64,000 nucleotides of DNA, from NCBI RefSeq assembly GCF_000524195.1, contig NW_020170384.1:24015-88014 (forward strand), in the 5' to 3' direction. Each line of letters begins with the position of its first letter. Position 1 is the first letter of the stretch. Shown here one piece after another: positions 24,801-39,400 of this stretch. Source of the DNA: Echinococcus granulosus (lineage: Eukaryota; Platyhelminthes; Cestoda; Cyclophyllidea; Taeniidae). The translations under genes and the position numbers were made by a program. Under the pieces are notes generated by a model. That model did no database searches. It worked only from the letters and a program-made list of their open reading frames with translations, and was not told where the DNA came from.

Positions 24801-27243
24801 TACTTGACGAGCTCAGAGGAATTGGGGAAGAAATTAGTTCATCTCCAGCGCAGTCACCTGGAAAACACAATTGGCACCCTAGCGACACGGTTGAAGCTGG
24901 TTACTACTCGCACTACCACAAACGGGTGTCTATGACCTCATCGAACAGCATCAAATCGCACTCCTGCAAAGATTTTCGGTCAGAAGGTTTTTTTTGATTC
25001 AATGACATTAAGCACCGCCAAGATTTCAGAAAGGGAGGGAGGGAGCCAGTGCATTTTTTGAGTTTCGGGTGTGTGGAGATCAAAAGGCGCTCGGATCCTC
25101 GTGCAGCTGCCAGTGCTATCGCTCTGGTAATCAAAATAAGTCAAGGACGGCCACCCCACCCACACTTTCTGCGTTCTCGCTTGTTTCTATTGCATCCCGC
25201 TAATAACGTAGCAATAAAGAGTAGACTGCTATGTGCCTGCAACTCGTCTAACCTCCACTCATCACTAAAGTGTAAAAAATGAGGAGAGTAACTGGGCAAG
25301 TCAAAAGATGGAACGAAAAACCGTTTTTTATCATGTATAATTTTCAATTTACATGCGTTCAACCTAAAAATCGTAGTGATATCAAATGTGATTACTATCT
25401 CTTTCCTTCAGTAATGGCTTTTACGGGTCAAATCCATTGTGAAAGAAAGATTTGGATTTTTCTGCTTATTATAATGGTTAGCATTGTTAGCTGAAAGAAT
25501 ATCTAAATTTATAACAGATGTCAATTTGAAGATACAGGAACCACTTGGGCTACTGATGGATTGGTAAGTACGCATGGTAAAGTAAACACTTTGCTGGCAA
25601 TCGCAGTTGCTGAAATTTCATGCATTCGAAGTAGTTGAGTGTTTTAGTAAATATGAACTTCGGTGTGGGGGAACTAGACTTTCCAACCATAAGTGAAACA
25701 AGAGCAAAACTTTTTTAATGCACTCTAACCAATTTATTCACATTTAGGCAAGAGAAGGATGGAAGGTTGCCATGCAGTCTCAAAAGCACTTTACAGCCAA
25801 TTAAAGTTGGGGTAGGTAAGGCCTCATCTGTTGCATAAATTTGTACAATCCGAATGAGTGTACTGCTATTTCCTTCAGTTACTTGCATAAAAGACGGATT
25901 ACCTCTATTAAGTTTACGCATTTGCAGAAAATAATGAAGAAGCCCAACAATGCCATAAACCGTAGTCTTGACGTCACAGGCCCAAATGCTTAACACCTAC
26001 TTTTAGAACCTATTTTAAATGAAGTCTATATTAAGGACCTCAGTGTGAGTTACTTTTATGTATTTACAGTAAACCTCATGTAAATCTTCATTGGAATGGG
26101 GCAAAAATTGCTCAAGTTTGCGTTTATATGCGCTAGTACTCTAGCCCTAACAGATTTTCTCTAAACGTCTCTGTATCATGGATTTCAGTTCAAGTCATTA
26201 TTAACAGTTTATCAGTCCTCCGATATTTGTATAATAATGTGGGATATTAGCACGTGCACCGCTTTTAGTTTTTGGGGGATGGCTCTAGCACCATATTAGC
26301 TGCAGAAACGATTGGAGATAGGTCAAACGAACAGAAAGTCCAATTTGCTTAGTCGGAGAATTACAGCAAATGTGTAGAGAAAGAGGAAAGGTTCCACTGG
26401 AGTTCATGCCCCTTACCCATACATCATCAGAGAACTTCAAACACTACTGCATTGCATACGATATAAATAAACTAAATTAACCAATGTAGGAAAAATTAAT
26501 AGCTAATGGGTTGGTGCATTTCGAAAGAAACGAAAATTGATGTGTAAACTACTTATAGCGCGTCTCAATTAGGGGAAGAAGCACTTCTCGCTCCTCTTCT
26601 ACTTTTATACCCATAAAACGAGCAGACTGGATGAAGGAGGATAACAGTATTTAATAAGTACTGTAAAAATGCACAGAGAATTTAGAATATGTAGAATAGG
26701 AGTTTGTTCCCTCCTCAGGAGTCAATGGTACCCGCTTAATCAATAGTTTGGTGTATACTGACCTCTTCTCACCTAAAAAGGTGCATTTAAGCAAACAAGC
26801 ACTACGGTCTACTTCGCAACTTTCCTGGTTTGCTGCCATTGGATTTTAGTGCTTTTTACCACGTACAATCAATAATACTCCCTACATTATGCAATTTTAA
26901 TTATTAACAGCACGTACGTTGGCAAAGCGCTATGCAGAATTACCAAATATTTGCTTTATAGGGCTTTAATGACAAGCTGGCCTTCATATATAGCCACTAA
27001 AGCATATAAAATTTATTTGAAACGATATAATAAAATAGTTAATAAAAATGTTAAATATAAATAGCTTTCTGGATAGCCAAATTGCAGATGTTAAAAGTTA
27101 AACCTTTTCATCACTTAATACATGAATTACCTTCGATTTGTCTTTAAGTCCTTATACACAAGTGCCTTAGTCATACCTTGTTTAAAATTGTGGAGACGCG
27201 TACGGACATTTCAAGTGACCAGCGTCAGCTGTTGAGATCAGTA
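18863..27243. other. Intergenic region, no supportable gene
   Basis: About 8.4 kb. The left part (18900-19250) is GC-richer and probably promoter-proximal to the minus-strand exon. From 19.4 to 27.2 kb the sequence is AT-rich with scattered short frames (for example 22579-22884 and 24081-24329) that show no splice structure or family resemblance. Regulatory DNA for the RanBP9-like gene presumably lies at its right end, but I see no clear core-promoter motif. Confidence 0.55.
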
Positions 27244-27406
27244 ATGGCAGAGCCGGTCTTAAGAAGAGGTCTCGAATTGCAGCAGAGAGTAGTGAACTCA
27301 CTTTACCCTATCGCTGTTCGTTATAATGCAACTTTGCCGAAGTGCTTTATGCAATTCAAGGACTACTCAAATTCCCCTTCCTGGGAGGAAACGTTGAGAC
27401 TTAAAG
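27244..27406 (+). CDS. RANBP9: RanBP9-like exon 1 (N-terminus)
   Basis: Encodes residues 1-54 up to the start of SPRY. It ends CTTAAAG followed by GCACGT, read as a GC-AG donor. The nearby GT sites leave the wrong phase for exon 2, while the GC site gives phase 1, which exactly fits the AC-ATG start of exon 2. Confidence 0.75.
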
Positions 27407-30400
27407 GCACGTATCTTTTAATTTGAAGAAATTTGCCACATTTTCCTTGTTTTTATTTGCATAACAATGCGTCTGGATGAACGTACTATTATGCTACGCG
27501 CAAATATCCATGCCTAGGAAATCTGACTGGTGAACACTGTCTTGGTCAGTATTAAAAGTCCTGGAAGTCATTATAATTGGTTTCTCTCCCATCATAGTGC
27601 TATTTTTCGGTTTGCAGGGTATTTACTATGTTTTTAGTTGTTGATGTTCGGGGTCAAATTCCTACTTCCTTTGCTAATTCATTCCCGTCTTTACATCCTT
27701 GCTCTTCTTCTTATTAGGAGTCTGCCAGAAATTAATTTTGACTGCTAAAGTTGTTTACCATTACAGACATGCGGACGCCATCTCACAAAGTCCCAACCGT
27801 TTTAAAAGTTGTCGCCGATCATCCCATACCACTTTGTTGCAGTCTTTACTACTATGAAGTTAGCATAAGTGCTAAAAGCCAGTGTGGGTGAGTTCGCTTG
27901 TTTATGCGCATTTTTCTTCCTGATATTTTAGTTTAACTTTTTGAACTTTTTTAAGGTCCCTTAAGGTCGGTTTTTCTTTTGACGAATCTGATAAGGCAAA
28001 ACACCAACGTGAGTTCCCATCTTTATTAATGAGGTCAGAACTCCTTATTATGTATTGTGTTTGATGCAAATCAAAATGTTTCACATCCAAAGTTTTACCG
28101 TAGTTTGTTAGAATCTTGGTCTTTTCAGTTCTCATGACAACATTTGGGGGAAAAATATTCTACTAGGTCGCATTTGCATATGCACAAGCACATTTACGAC
28201 CAAATGAAGCATCTTCTTATATTGTGACTGTTTAAATATTTAGTGGACATATGTGTGCCATTATTACAATTAAAGTACCAGTCGGGTAACTAGCGTTTCA
28301 CGATAGCTATTGCCTTGTAACGTTCTAGGTGCTTCAGAAAGCTGTTGCACCCGAAATTGACCTTTATAAGTGCATCAGATTTAAAATATAGTAGAGTTTG
28401 ACCCAAGATTTATAAGCATCATTTCCACTAAATGTAAGCCTTGCAAACTGATCCATGGGATATTCGTTTTTTGTAACCGGTTTTATCTCTCATCTTCAGT
28501 CTTATGATTAATATGCATAATATGATATCAAACTGAATGTACAAATTAAAACTATCTTGCTTTTGTAATTCGTTAGGTTGCGCCAACTTTGTTGGTTACC
28601 ACAGCAATACAGGTCGAATTGGCCTCAATGATGGTGACTCCACACTAGGGGACGAAGAGAATGAGGTTTGCGGACCGCCTTTTGGTGTGGGTGATGTCAT
28701 TGGCTGCGGTGTCAATTTCGTCAACAATTCGATTTTCTTCACTAAAAACGGGATTATTATTGGCAGTTCTATTGTTCACAGCAAATTAGTAAGTTACTAC
28801 CCCTTGTTCATATCGCTTTGCTGTTTGATGCCTCCAAAGTTCTTATCCCTCATCTGAACTAGAAATCAGGTCTTCTCTATTACTTGTGAGTAATAATCCA
28901 AAGCAAAAGTGCATTTTAAAAAATGGATTTCTAATTACTATTTCGTTGTTTATATCTGCCTCACCGCATGCCTCGACAGCTTGTTCTATCAATGGTCGTT
29001 TAACACCTTTTTTACATGCATGATTGGCTTGTATATCTGAGTGGAGCGTTTTTTATTTAAAAGAGGGTTGATGATTCCGACATCCTCACTATAAGGTCAC
29101 TCTTGTTCGAGAATTGCGGAGCAGCCTTCCCAGAAGACGGCTCTCTGTTGTAGCTAGCACCTGATAGAAAATAAACTAATACGGGTGTCATGGTTTAGTT
29201 TGCTATTTCAAATTAAAGTGCTAACTGGGATTTGAAAAGCTTGGTTGTATGTGTCTGGTGGTTATCGGGAGTCCCGTTTTGCAATAATTGAGATTTATAA
29301 TTCGCTGGAAGATATGCATGTAGGCTCTGGTTTAGTTAACTGTGAAGCTTTCATCAGTTACACTTTTTGAATTGACTTTTCTTACAGTCTGTGCACTTTT
29401 GTAATTATTACCCATGGGATTCTTTTTAACCACTTTGCCGGATCAGCCCTTATTTTGGGCAATTGTTTATTTATTTATTGTTTATTTGTAGGTATCACGA
29501 TCTAGAGAATTTTCCATTTTCACTAGTGATTAAGTTCAACTGATTAACTCCTTAGCTAGAGAGCGACTCTAAATTTAGTAAGGAACCCTCTAAAGATGAA
29601 AATGAGTACCATTATGTTTTTGTCCATGCATTTGGTATGCGTCCTATTTTAGGCTTAAGATTAATTTGTCTGATTCTTATCCCCCAAACATCTTTGTTGC
29701 ATCATATTTGATTTCATCTCTTTAAAGCCTGTTATTTTTCACACAACCTGATTACTTCACACCTGAAATGCGTAAAACCTTTCATCATTTGGGTTTTTCC
29801 GAGATCAGCTCATAAAACCTAACCATATTACCGTTATCCAAACGGAAGCCTATTAGGAAAATTGTGTCTACGTAGGTACTGGTACTCATCAGGAACAGCC
29901 GGTGACGTTGTGATTGGTGCTTACAAAGTGATACACATTCGCAAAATTTAGTGGTTTTTGCACAGTAGTTGTGCTCATTTTTTGCTAGCTTTTACTTTTG
30001 TAATTTCCAGAAATTTAAAACCTAACTGCTTCATTTAGTTGTAAAATTTTTGCGTTTAGGCTGCTCTGTTTATTGATAAACTCCCAATATCTTATCAATA
30101 ATGTTTATGTCTTTCTGTCAAATTGCAGTGCATATCTGTCCTTTTCTTTAAGTGCTAAGCTTTGATACCGCGATATTACAATAGACTATGCACCTACTTT
30201 CAGTAAATCGGTTTAGGATTCTGTTGATATTACTAGAATTTTTCCTGCTGAACAACGCCAGCCATCCTTCCCCTGAAGTCCGATAGTTTTTTAGGATGGT
30301 CTGGTTGATCAAAACAATCCAATCTATTTTGTTTCCATCTGTCAGTATTTATCCTGTGGCAGAAACTGTTACTTTTTCATGAGGACTATTAACTATGCAT

Positions 30401-33400
30401 ATAACTTCTCTATCTTTCATGGGGCAGTTTGTTCACTTTTAAGGGATGTTTGAATCCTCATGGGCCTTATCAATCGTAGTCCTATTCTCCCCTCCCAAAA
30501 GCCTGCATTTAAATTCAACTAACCTACTGATCCACCCAAGTTTTTCATACTTCTTGTTCTTTCCAAAACTGTTGTCCGTTTGACCCCTGCCCTTAAACGT
30601 GCTAGTCTTCGGTTTCAAAATTGTTACACATTCCTTTTGCCCTCCTTTTTTCCTCCTTCCTCTGCTGAATGCAGAGCTATGAGACGCCTTAGCCAATGGG
30701 CTCTGGTAAGGGATCACGTAAACGAGTGGCACGTGCAGATTTTGTATAAAACGCAACACCTTATGTGCACAATATCACCTCTCATAGGATTCCTCCTGCC
30801 TGTTGATTTCTCATGAAACTCCTAACAGCTTGTCGAAATTCACCTGTCCCTGATATTTGAAACGAGGGTTTAAACTCATTTGCTTTCTATTGGGAGTGGT
30901 TGGACAACGCCATCTTCCTTGGATACTGGGGCAGAAACCGAGGGTTTCTCGCAACCTGCTTGTTGGCTTATTTTTGTCTCGCTGCCGTTAGCGATGGCTG
31001 TTATGGTCAGCCTTGGTGTGTGTTTATGTGTGTATGCGCTTGTACATATTTGAACTTGCCTGTAAAATTGTTCATTAGTTACAAATTTTCGTACTGTCTG
31101 TTGCCAACGGATTTCATCGTTACTTACTCGAAGGCTACAGTACCTTTTGCAGGTGACGGCTTTGACGAAGCACAGTTACCTCTCATCTTTGTAAATATAA
31201 AATGTGTGAGATTCTCGTTGTATTGGTGGCTTTTTGCTCTTCTGTGTGACTCTATGAGAATTTATTGTAATTAATAAGAATTTTTTCGTGTGTTTAAAAG
31301 GTGCTAGCAATTTCAGGCAGTGGGTGGATACAAATGACGTTTCCTTGTACTGGTGTTGGTTGAATCCGCTCTTTTTTTCCATCGAATGAATTTCATGCCT
31401 GACATGCCAACGTGGATTACTAAATGAAGGAATACTGTACACTACTTATCCCCTACCACTTGTCGAAGCCTTCATTAGAACTCCGTTAAAATAGTTTTCC
31501 AAGCAAGTTTAACTTGGACGCCCAGGATGGATCATCCGGTTTTATAGTACAGTGTACTTCTTGCATTTGTCCAAACTAACAGCTCTTTGAACTTGTGAAT
31601 TTATGCAACTCCAGACAGATAACTATTCTTCTCATTCAAATTTCAACAGTCCTCCAATCGCTAACTTATCCTACATTCGTTTTTGTAACTATCCCCCCTG
31701 TACCCCTTTCAGACGACCATTGTTAATCACCTCCTGGTCTGATTGCATTTTTCCCAGAATTTTGCCGTCGTGTGTGATGTGACTTTTGGTGCATTTTATC
31801 CGTAAAACACTGCACTTGACTTCATGCCATGTTGGTTCCCGTAACCCCAATGTGCTTGTCCTCGTTTAGGCTGTCAATTCGCCTTCAGTATGTCTATTTG
31901 CACTTTTTGCCGACCTGAAATATGAAGGAATCTCTGAACTTATTTCTCGTAATTCTCTTTTTCTCTTCGTGAATGAGGACAGGAATTCTTTTTCCCGATC
32001 ATTTCACTCCTTAAGATTATGGTATCTTGTTATTCTGTAAGGGCCAGCCGCGGTGACGCAGAACTTGTGCATGATTCCATTCCATAAAAAGAACTCCTAA
32101 AGGTGACCCAACTTCAGCTGAAAAGCCTTTTCTACCTGCAAGATAAAATCTTTGTGATCACTTGACTAGATGCGAGGAGTGCACCATCACTCTCTGCTTC
32201 GGTTTCGATGGTGTGCGTGCATGCCTCTCCCAATGGTCTGGTTGGAAGATGTTCTCAGGGTTTCTCGTGCAAAGCCGACACCACCACCACCACTGTTGCA
32301 CTTCATACGTTTATTTACGCAGTCGAGTTTAACCCACTAACAGGTCTGCACACTGCCTGCTTCAGAGCTCTCTGCTCTGCCTCAGTGTGCTGTTCACTGA
32401 AAATTACCAAGCTTGCAGCTAGATCAAGTTGACACTGGCTACCAGCGTCAGATGGATGTGACAACCCGGCGTCACAACCATACGGCACGTGTTTTCCATA
32501 AGTTGGCAATCACTATTTGCACCAAATCGTGTCCCAGATGGATTGGCTGAGATTTAGTTTTTGAGTACCATTTGATTTTATCATGTAAATTAATAGTAAC
32601 TGGTATCGTACCAGAACAGTCAAACATCTAGACCACGGTGGTCAAGTTCTGCCCGAGACTCTAGTAACGAACTTGCTAGAAGGCAACCTGTTCCCCAAAC
32701 TTGCAATTTCTCTTATCACATAGTTAAGAATTTGCCTATTTCGTTAAAAAGGACGATGGAGTGTTGCTGACTTTATTGGACTCTCTTGAGAAATGGCAAG
32801 GTGTTTAGCATTGTCAAAATTGTTTTTGTTTACTGCACAAAACATCGCAATTTTTAGTTTGATGGATGTGTGTAGGCATATTACCACATCAGAAACTAGA
32901 AGATTGATAAGTACAGAGATGGTTGCTATGTTTGACCTCCTCCATGTGGCTTGCAAATTCATTTGGACTGGTGGTGGTGCCATTCCGCATCAAGCAGAGG
33001 CCCATTGAAACCTTTGACTGTGCTCCTAGCAATATGCGAGCTCGGATAAAATGAGTGAACTGGAGTCTCAATTGCCTCTGCTCATATCGCTGTTATGCGG
33101 GCTTTGCTACTCGTCGCCTCAGCATCACTCATATTTTTTTCATAATAGGCAATATTTGTCTTTTGTGTATAGTGTTTTTAATTACATGCTTTTTAAAATC
33201 TGCATATGAAGTCTTCCCCATCCAAAAATTTCTGAGAAAAATTAATTTTCTGCATTTTCTACCCTTAAAATGTGGGTGTCAGAAGTGCATTTCAGCAGGA
33301 AAAGTACAAAACCCTATTTCAGCTTTCCACATGAACCCCCCAGAAACATCACTTATCGTCGTGGCAGTGTCATTTGCTTTTTGTTGCTGCTTTCTAAACT

Positions 33401-36400
33401 GGACGGATCTGCAACTGATATAAGACGGTTGAAGAGAAAAAGTGGTTCATTTTTTCTTCCAAATTCCCTGTCAATTTGGCTTTGAGTTTACTAAATGAGA
33501 AGTGTTTATTTCTGAGATAACTTTTACAGGATCGTAAAGTAATCTCAAATCATTCTACACTGATGTGTTATCAATAAAAAAGACTCCAGGCATGGCAATC
33601 AACCTGAATTGTAAATGATGCAGTGATGTGCAAACAAAACGCCTGCCCATAAATTTGTTTCTACTCGCTCTATACGCCTAATTGACACTGTCATGTCTGT
33701 TCAATATGTAATGAGCGGGAGGGTATTTTGATGTAGAATGCAATCAGGCAATGCCTGATGTGTAAGACTGAGAGCAATAATTTAGCTCAAATTGCCTCGA
33801 GCTCTGCTTTGGACTGGATATCATACAACTCATTCCTAGTGTACGCTTCAGGCTGTGCTAGTGCCCTTTGTGGATCAGAAACGACAACTTATCTCTATCT
33901 CTGGAATGCATGCTGATAAGCGATTGCCTTTTCTTGTACTATTTCTTCCTGAAAGGTCATTTATCTTTCTTAATCCCTGTGAAATCCTTAGCGGGGCACA
34001 ATTTGGGTGATCTGAAACCGGTAGTCGCACCCTAACCACAGGACTGGAGCTGCTTTCTTTCAGCAATCTTTGTTGACCTGCGTTGATTTTATTGTTTGCC
34101 ATCCTTACCTCTCATCTCGTGGTTTGGAGAACCCGAATTCCGTGGAGTCTTGGTGTTACGAGCGCTTTTCATGAATAATTCCATGAGAAAACACATTCTA
34201 AGATACGCATCAGTCCTTTAGAAGAAAAGTAGGCAGTACTTACACTGTGCTAACTGCGTGTGCTGCAGTCTTTAAATCCATACAAAAGCGAATGTTTTTT
34301 GGAAAAAAAGCAATTTGAACTGCATATACTGTCTCTAGCGCTTTTTGCCTCCCAAAGTTAAGCCATAAGGCGGCGTTATCAGAGTCATTTGCAGTTATGA
34401 CATGAAAATCGTATCTCGTAATAGACCGAAAAACACCGTGTACTAAATTTGATGCCCAGTCGAGACGGGCAGAAATAGGCTATAGTTCAACCAGTCACGG
34501 CCTTCCTGCGCAGTGCATCACATTTGCTAGTGGTGGCATACCTTTGCTTTCGTTCATGTGCGTGCCCCATGTGCCTGGGTCCTGGGCCCTGTGCTTTTCG
34601 CGCCTTTTGGCTATCCGGCCTCCCCCTTTTGCCTTTCTTATCGCCACCGCCTTGAATGCGCCTACATGCCCCATAGACTGCTTAACTCATCTGATTGAAT
34701 CGTGGAAGTGTATTCTGGCCCCCAGTAATGGCTTACTTCTATCTCTACTTGGATTTTCTTTACTGAGTGCTCTGAAGTTAGTCCCCTTTAATGGGGCAAT
34801 TGAAAAGGTTAAATAATCTGTGCGGTGGTTTATAATACTGTAAGCAAAGAATTCTAGGCGTGGTTGTATCCAGTCTGATATTTAAATTTGTTCCTTCACC
34901 TTTTGCATCTAGTATTCATCACGACTTTCCTCATGTGCCTTGCAAAAAGGCCCTTTAGGCATCTCAGCATTGGGAACAGTGCGACATTCACAGGATGAAT
35001 TTGTCATGTGGAATCATACACAATTCTACTTTGGTAATTTGTACCACCTACACACGTGCAGTATGGTTTGATTGCCATTGGTTACTGCTTGATTTGTCAT
35101 GTCGTAAAACACGTGACAATCGAAGGAGGTGTTTAATCGTACTTCAGCTACTTTTTCCCCTCTGAATGCGTTTTCTTTCTTCGAAGGTGATCAGTGATGG
35201 CATACTTAGTGCTAGCAGATTTATATTATTTTAAAGCTTTTTGTTGATTCACCATGCGCCACCTTTGACGCCCGCAGTTTGACCAATCCATCTTCAGCAT
35301 GTTGATATTAAACATCTTTATATTGGATACCTTGGTCAAAGCATAGTTGAAGATGATTTTAAAATAAATGTTTTTTTTTCCTTACTGGTGTGCGTGTTGT
35401 TATACAGACAATAGCTTTCAAACTCCAAAAACTGGTTGCCATAACAACTACTCCTGTTGCTCTTACCACTGATGGAAGTTTGAAGGACATATCTTGTGGT
35501 CTCACTAAGGTATTGAAAATTGCAAGTGTAAATGATCATGATAGTGCGCGACACTATCGTTCTACCCTTGTTTTCACCTGAGAATGTCAAGTTGCGTACC
35601 AAATGAGTTACCATTTGTGCATCTCTGTTGAGCAAGCCTGAGTCTTCGCAGATGTAATTAGTTTTCACGGGGTAATACTAAAATGCGGAAAGCTATTTCC
35701 TACGACATTGCTTTAAAAGTACGCGCCTTTTGTTTTGACTGTTTAGCCTTTGTCTCATCTATGTATGTACTTCGATAGTACTTCTTTCCATTGTCGAAAG
35801 TGCCGGAAGCCTATGTTTGCGCCTATCTGTAGTTAATATTAGTAAAGCTCTTGTGACTTTTTGCGGTTTAAAGATGAGAAAGTTCGCCCACCGCAAGTCA
35901 ACACAGAAGCAGATAAGTTGTTTTTCCTGACTCTACTGCAGGCGAATGCGGTGACGATTCCTTGTGTTATAATGATCTCCCCTGCTACCGCTTTGATCGC
36001 CAACTTTGGACAACGCGATTTCGTCTTCGCGATCGCCCAGTACCTGGCCCAGGAGCGCTGCAGCTCTGTCACTCAGGCGATCGAGGATAAACTCACCGCG
36101 GATCTGGCCAATGTTGGGATGCAGAGGTAGGTTTTTCCTACACTTTCACGTTGACTGTTCCTGGTGGAAAGGTGCGCTAATCTTACTTCTTTGTTGTGGG
36201 TAGGTGCACACGCATGTGTGCGTATGTATGTTTTCCGTATCCTTCTCCACAAAGAACTCCCGGGGAATGAGTAATTACGTTACACATTTCGCAGCGCTCG
36301 AGCGTGTTCACTGTCTTTTATCTCGTTTATAGGCCGTTGTGCCTGCCTTAATTGTACTTAGACAAATGCTGGAGTCTTGACAACAAGGGTATTTTCCAAC

Positions 36401-39400
36401 ATCTCTGCCCTCCTATTGTGTTATTGAGGTCAAGGGAAGTGGGGTCGATATGAAGAGTATTTTGCGATTGAAGGACGCTGGGATATGTTTATTAGCCAAT
36501 TTCATTATGCATTTTGATGTTTTAAATGCAGAAGCAGCTGACTAGGAGATGTACTTTCCAACGTGCAAGCCACAGCACACACGCAAATGCCACTCCAGAC
36601 AGGGGCGTACCTCTTTTGCTCTCCACCTGTCTAGCCTTCTAGCACTTTGGCCTATTGCTATGCGCTGCACATGCATGAAATGTGTTTACTTTGATTGGAG
36701 GGCGTGTGAATGTTCGGTGTTGTGTTTAGCTAACTCCACATTCTTTCATCACCTCTGGTCTGACTTGTTTGGGCTGTTTTGACGGGTTCTGTGCCGAGTG
36801 ATTCATTCCCTAGGTGTTACTTCAGGAAAGCATTTCTGTGCTCCTTACCCCTTATTGTATTTTAAGGCCTTCGTCGCAAATCGCAGTGGTTTAATTTGTG
36901 TTATTAAAGCGCAATGAGGTTTTTGCCAATGGAGAGGGTCTTTATTAGATTTATCATGCAAATCATACTGTTTTACCTTTTGAGAAATTACACTGATGAG
37001 CCTAATGTACCATGTTTTTAGCACATTTTTTACCAGCGTCGATTACATGCAACATGTATCCCTTATCAGTTGTTGAGATATAGTTACACCAAGTCGTGGT
37101 GCGACCAAATCGGTTGTGTTTAAGGTGATCAAGCCTTATGATGTTTTTTTTTTTATTTTAAAGATGATCACAGTTTTTACATCAGAACAATAGAATATCT
37201 GAGCCATGATAGTCCATTGTTCTCTGAGCTTCTTCTGACGAATATGCCAACAAATAATCTCTGTACGATACTTTGTTATAAATTTGTAATTTTATTGTTC
37301 TATGAGCTCTACTAATAATGCTAGTGTTGGATTGAGCCGAATTATTACAGTGTAGTACGTTTAATTTTCCCATCGCACATCTTATTCGGCCTGTTGAACT
37401 TATAAGAAGTTTTTCTTGTTACTGCTGCCTTTAAAAATGGAGGAGCGGCACTTTTCTTCATCGTAATCGGTCCCCTTGAATGCCTCAGTTGTCTCAATAT
37501 ATTGGTAGTAAATGTCTTAAACTCGTATCGTTTATAATAATTTGGTGTTTAGGCGAAGTCCTACGCTTGTAAGCTGTTTAAATTGGTCGTAAGCCCGTTT
37601 ACCTTGTAAAAAGTTGAGGTTGCAGATAAGTCAGTATTTTTCACGCGCAATAGGTGAGAGATGCTAGGCGCGCTTTTCTGACTGGCAAAAACTAAAACTT
37701 CACAGCCACGATTGTCATAGAATACAAGCCTGACGCATGTCTGCTGCTCTTTTCCTGCGCTATTTAAACGTGTCGGTGTGGTGGTTGATGAAGTTTTGAA
37801 CCACTATTGTGGATACAGACACAGTTGTTGTTTTTACCTCCGTTTTGTCCCGAATCGGAACAGACTGGTTCAAATTGCAACCACCTTGTTTCCTCCTCAT
37901 CCATCCCATTCAGATGTGAATGTGGTCTTGCTCGTATTATGTACGACCAACTTTCCGCCTTGTGGTGAAAATCATAATACCAGTTTAAAATTGAAACTAG
38001 GTTGCGGGTACTTATGTGATGTAATAACTATCTCGCTTTCATTGCAAAGTCTTTTCTCTTCCAGCATATGCTTTATCTTCCACATGGAATGAGTACAAAC
38101 TGCGATGTCGATAGAACTTGTCAACCTTTTTAGTCATGTTGTTCCAAACCATGGATGAATGGTTTGTTCATTGGTACCCTACACTCTGTTTTCCTACCTT
38201 ATTAATTAATGAGATTTTGTTGACTATATACACAACTTTAGGTTGAACGATATGACGAAGTTCTGCATGCAGTTTGTCATTTTAATTTTACTGCGGTAAG
38301 AAACTGCTGATGTCGGTTGTTCCATCTCAGCACTTGTTTTCCTCTCCAGTACTTTGCTGAGGGTGAGATCAAATTAACGACATCTTGGAAATTCGGCCAA
38401 ATAACGCCCTCAAAAAATGCAACCACCAAGTTATTTCGATTACCTTCTTTGGGAATTTTTATAGCTCAAAGCAGTTTTCCAATTTTAATGCCGAATTAAT
38501 TTCTCACTGTTTCTAAATGGTTCTAAAGGTATCTGAGGTCATACTTAGGCAGCTGTCAATCGGCCTTTCAAATGGGGTGCATTCCGCACAGTGAAGGCAT
38601 ATTCTGACAATAGGCTTTTCAGTCCCTTAAAAGTCTTTTTTTTGGAGGGGCATCTGGAACACAAAGTAGAGATCTGAAAGTTAAGGAGAGCGCAGAGTTC
38701 GCATTTTCTTTACGGAAAATGTGTGACGGAAATGCCATTTAAACTTCCTGTTGTTGTACGTTATCTCTATTGTTACTGGCATTAATTTCTGTTCAGCGGA
38801 TCTGTCGTATCTTCGGGACAGGTAGACCACATCAGGGTGGGTTGCTTTCAACCTACGCCCTCTGAAACGCAATGGCGTGATCTGGTTAGCAATATTCGGT
38901 TCATAAAAACGTGGCATTCCTAGGTAATATTTTTTTCATTAAAGTGTGTTTGAATCCCCTACATCTCCGCTTGGTTGTGCTCCATGTATAAAATGTCAGG
39001 AGTCAAGCAGATCATTTAGGGGAGACTTTGATTTTCGCGTGCGACATGTTATTTCATTTGGGATCAGACGCCGTCTTACTGTACTTTTTTCGTTTCCATG
39101 TATCCTTTCCCCAGCTTGGCACTAAAGATGCCTACTCTGACATTTGTTTCAGACATTTACAATCAATGAGATTTCTGGAAAAAATGATTTCATACCGCAT
39201 ATTATAGCATAGTCCTTTAATTGATCATGCCTTTTATGGGTTAGCGATCTGTGTGGGATGATGGCTACGACTGCACAGATTCAGGCGGTTTATGAAAACA
39301 ATCTGCGTGTAAATTCAAACTCCACAAACGCTAGACCTAAGGCTATGTCTGTTTATGAAAGATCTTAACGTCTGGTTTGAAAGTAAAGTTTTGCGATATG

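Noticed and set aside
30900..31274. 124-codon frame in RanBP9-like intron 4
   Set aside because: Hydrophobic low-information sequence, overlaps an antisense frame, no matching phase for an exon.
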